From: Riemerella anatipestifer
GTDB lineage: Bacteria > Bacteroidota > Bacteroidia > Flavobacteriales > Weeksellaceae
Direction: 5' to 3'
DNA length: 64,000 bases
NCBI RefSeq assembly: GCF_009663465.1
Contig: NZ_QXHU01000005.1
Span: 206,377 to 270,376, forward strand
Numbering within the stretch: the first letter of the stretch is position 1; every line of letters starts with the position of its first letter. Below, in pieces: positions 62,691-64,000 of the stretch. A model generated the notes under the pieces. The model ran no database searches, had not been told where the DNA came from, and saw nothing but the letters and a program-made list of their open reading frames with translations. Both the position numbers and the translations under genes were made by a program.

Positions 62691-63800
62691 ATGAATGAAT
62701 TAAATTCGAAGACTAAAACCCCCGATTTTAAAGGGCTAAAGGTAATTAAAAAAGAAGAAATTACCAAAAATGCCTTTCTTCTAGCGTTAGAATATGAGGA
62801 TAAAGAGCATTTCCGCTTTAAATCTGGGCAGTATGTAAAGCTAAGGCACGAAGGCGAAGAAAATGATTATAGCATCATTAACGCTCCTTATGAAAATAAG
62901 TTGGAATTAGTGCTGAAAATCAATACACCTCAATCTTTTGCACAGAAGATATTTAACCATTACTCGGTTGGGGATATTATTGAGGTTTCTGCTCCCAAAG
63001 GACGCTTTACTTTGGCAGATAAACCCAGTGAAAAGCGTACTATATTAGGCTATGCAGGTGGGGTAGGAATTACGCCTATTATTTCGCATTTAAAGCATAT
63101 TTTACATACAGAGAAAGGCACTCGTTTTTACCTTTTCTATTCTAATAAAACCAAGTCGGAGGTTATTCTTAAGAAAGAATTGGAGGCTCTGGAGCAATTC
63201 TACGGAGATAGATTGAAAGTTTACTATTTCTATACCCAAGAAGAAGATGCCAATGCCTTATTTTCTGGCAGAATAGATAGACATAAAATGAATCTTATCA
63301 TCAATCAAATATTGCATTTGGACGAAGATGATGAAGAATCTACCATTTGGGACGCTGTGGACGAAATTTTGATTTGCGGTCCTGCGGAAATGATAAAGGA
63401 GGTGGCTACAGGAAGTTATGAAAATGGCATTCGTAAGAAGAATATTCATTTTGAATTTTTCAATACTTATGAAGGAACAATCTTCCCCGAAGAAGAAACT
63501 TTCCCTAAAGTAGAAAATATTGAGGTGGAATGGAAAATAGATGGAGATTCTTTCTCCGGAGTGATGCTAGAAAATAATGATGGAAGGCTATTGCAACAGG
63601 TATTAGATAAAGGTTATCGTTTGCCATATTCTTGCAAAGCAGGTAGATGTGGGGCGTGTAGATGTGTGCTAGAAGAGGGCGAGGTAGAAATGACCGAAAA
63701 TGAATATCTTACCGATAAAGAACTTTCACAAGGGCAAATATTAACTTGTACCTCGGTTGTTCTATCGAATAAAGTAAAACTTAATTTTGATTGGTCTTGA
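62691..63800 (+). CDS. PaaE-like FAD/NAD(P)H oxidoreductase with C-terminal 2Fe-2S ferredoxin domain
   Basis: A 369-residue electron-transfer protein. The N-terminal flavin domain has FRFKSGQYVKLRHE and DYSIINAPYE, the NAD(P) domain has GYAGGVGITPIISHLKHIL and ILICGPAEMI, and the C-terminal plant-type ferredoxin has SCKAGRCGACRCVLEEG with a fourth Cys in ILTCTSV. This order matches the reductase of phenylacetyl-CoA epoxidase and other ring or fatty-acid oxygenases. No oxygenase gene is near, so the partner is unknown; in Bacteroidota such stand-alone proteins are common. Start is ATG at 62691. Confidence 0.9.
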   Translation: MNELNSKTKTPDFKGLKVIKKEEITKNAFLLALEYEDKEHFRFKSGQYVKLRHEGEENDYSIINAPYENKLELVLKINTPQSFAQKIFNHYSVGDIIEVSAPKGRFTLADKPSEKRTILGYAGGVGITPIISHLKHILHTEKGTRFYLFYSNKTKSEVILKKELEALEQFYGDRLKVYYFYTQEEDANALFSGRIDRHKMNLIINQILHLDEDDEESTIWDAVDEILICGPAEMIKEVATGSYENGIRKKNIHFEFFNTYEGTIFPEEETFPKVENIEVEWKIDGDSFSGVMLENNDGRLLQQVLDKGYRLPYSCKAGRCGACRCVLEEGEVEMTENEYLTDKELSQGQILTCTSVVLSNKVKLNFDWS

Positions 63801-64000
63801 GGCTACTAAAGGGCATATTTAAAACTATTTTAGGATTGGTGGAGCTAGTGGTGTTGGCTATGATGCTGGCTAATCTTTGGGTGTATGCCCTTACCAATGG
63901 TAGAACTTATACTAAGGTTAGTAAAATTCCAGCTAGAGAAGTGGCTTTGGTTTTAGGGACTTCGCCTAAGATGAGGTCGGGGATTGCTAACCCTTATTTT
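63797..64000 (+). CDS. SanA/YdcF-type (DUF218) membrane protein, N-terminal part only
   Basis: The frame starts at a TTG overlapping the previous stop (TTGA at 63797-63800) and runs off the window after 68 codons. One transmembrane helix (LVELVVLAMMLANLWVYAL) is followed by KIPAREVALVLGTSPKMRSGIANPYF. The phrase VALVLGTSP and the helix before it are characteristic of SanA, a DUF218 protein linked to envelope barrier function. The overlap suggests translational coupling to the reductase. Confidence 0.75.
   Translation, partial: MRLLKGIFKTILGLVELVVLAMMLANLWVYALTNGRTYTKVSKIPAREVALVLGTSPKMRSGIANPYF

Overview
The window looks like a chromosomal segment of a low-GC member of the Bacteroidota, class Flavobacteriia, probably near the Riemerella/Bergeyella/Chryseobacterium group (Weeksellaceae). 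The evidence is a SusC/SusD pair, a PorX regulator of the type IX secretion system, many Bacteroidota-type promoters (-7 element TAnnTTTG, some with a -33 TTTG about 20 bases upstream), and almost no Shine-Dalgarno sequences. The species assignment is an inference. No phage, IS transposase, integrase or CRISPR array is visible.

Layout. 0.4-7.4 kb: an outer-membrane uptake operon (secreted zinc metalloprotease, SusC, SusD). 7.5-13.6 kb, minus strand: TonB-like protein, RluA-family pseudouridine synthase, PASTA protein, RecB/AddA-like helicase-nuclease. 13.8-22 kb, plus strand: TerC, an orphan small gene with cassette-like flanks, a 21-base-phased repeat array, mazG, aroE, a DUF349 protein, ribD, a polytopic membrane protein. 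22-33 kb, mostly minus: porX, pirin, a remnant of a small multidrug transporter, cysteine synthase, a ZIP transporter on plus, kbl, dacB, priA. 33-40 kb: dnaK, then an AT-rich three-gene islet of predicted lipoproteins ending in a WHH-type nuclease. The islet is bracketed by a duplicated copy of the 3' end and terminator of dnaK. A ClC channel follows. 40-41.4 kb: rpsF-rpsR-rplI. 41.5-44.2 kb: four small AT-rich unknown genes separated by related spacer sequences. 44-52 kb: an oxidoreductase, queA, rlmN, a cold-shock cluster (DEAD helicase and two cold-shock-domain proteins), decayed genes, tRNA-Ser(GGA), ansA. 52.4-59.7 kb: pyrimidine/arginine genes pyrB-carA-(three unrelated genes)-carB behind a leader that looks like a transcription attenuator with its own leader peptide. 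59.8-60.2 kb: a second array of about twenty 21-base repeats. 60.2-64 kb: iron-type ABC transporter, TlpA-like thioredoxin lipoprotein, a ferredoxin-reductase-like protein and the start of a SanA-like gene.

Most genes are housekeeping. The parts that deserve attention are the islet behind dnaK (a candidate mobile toxin islet with two unusual lipid-anchored membrane partners), the pyrB attenuator with a leaderless leader peptide, and the two non-coding repeat arrays that keep an exact 7/21-base phase. Several apparent TTG starts lie inside the TTTG of a promoter -7 element, so starts were moved downstream in those genes.
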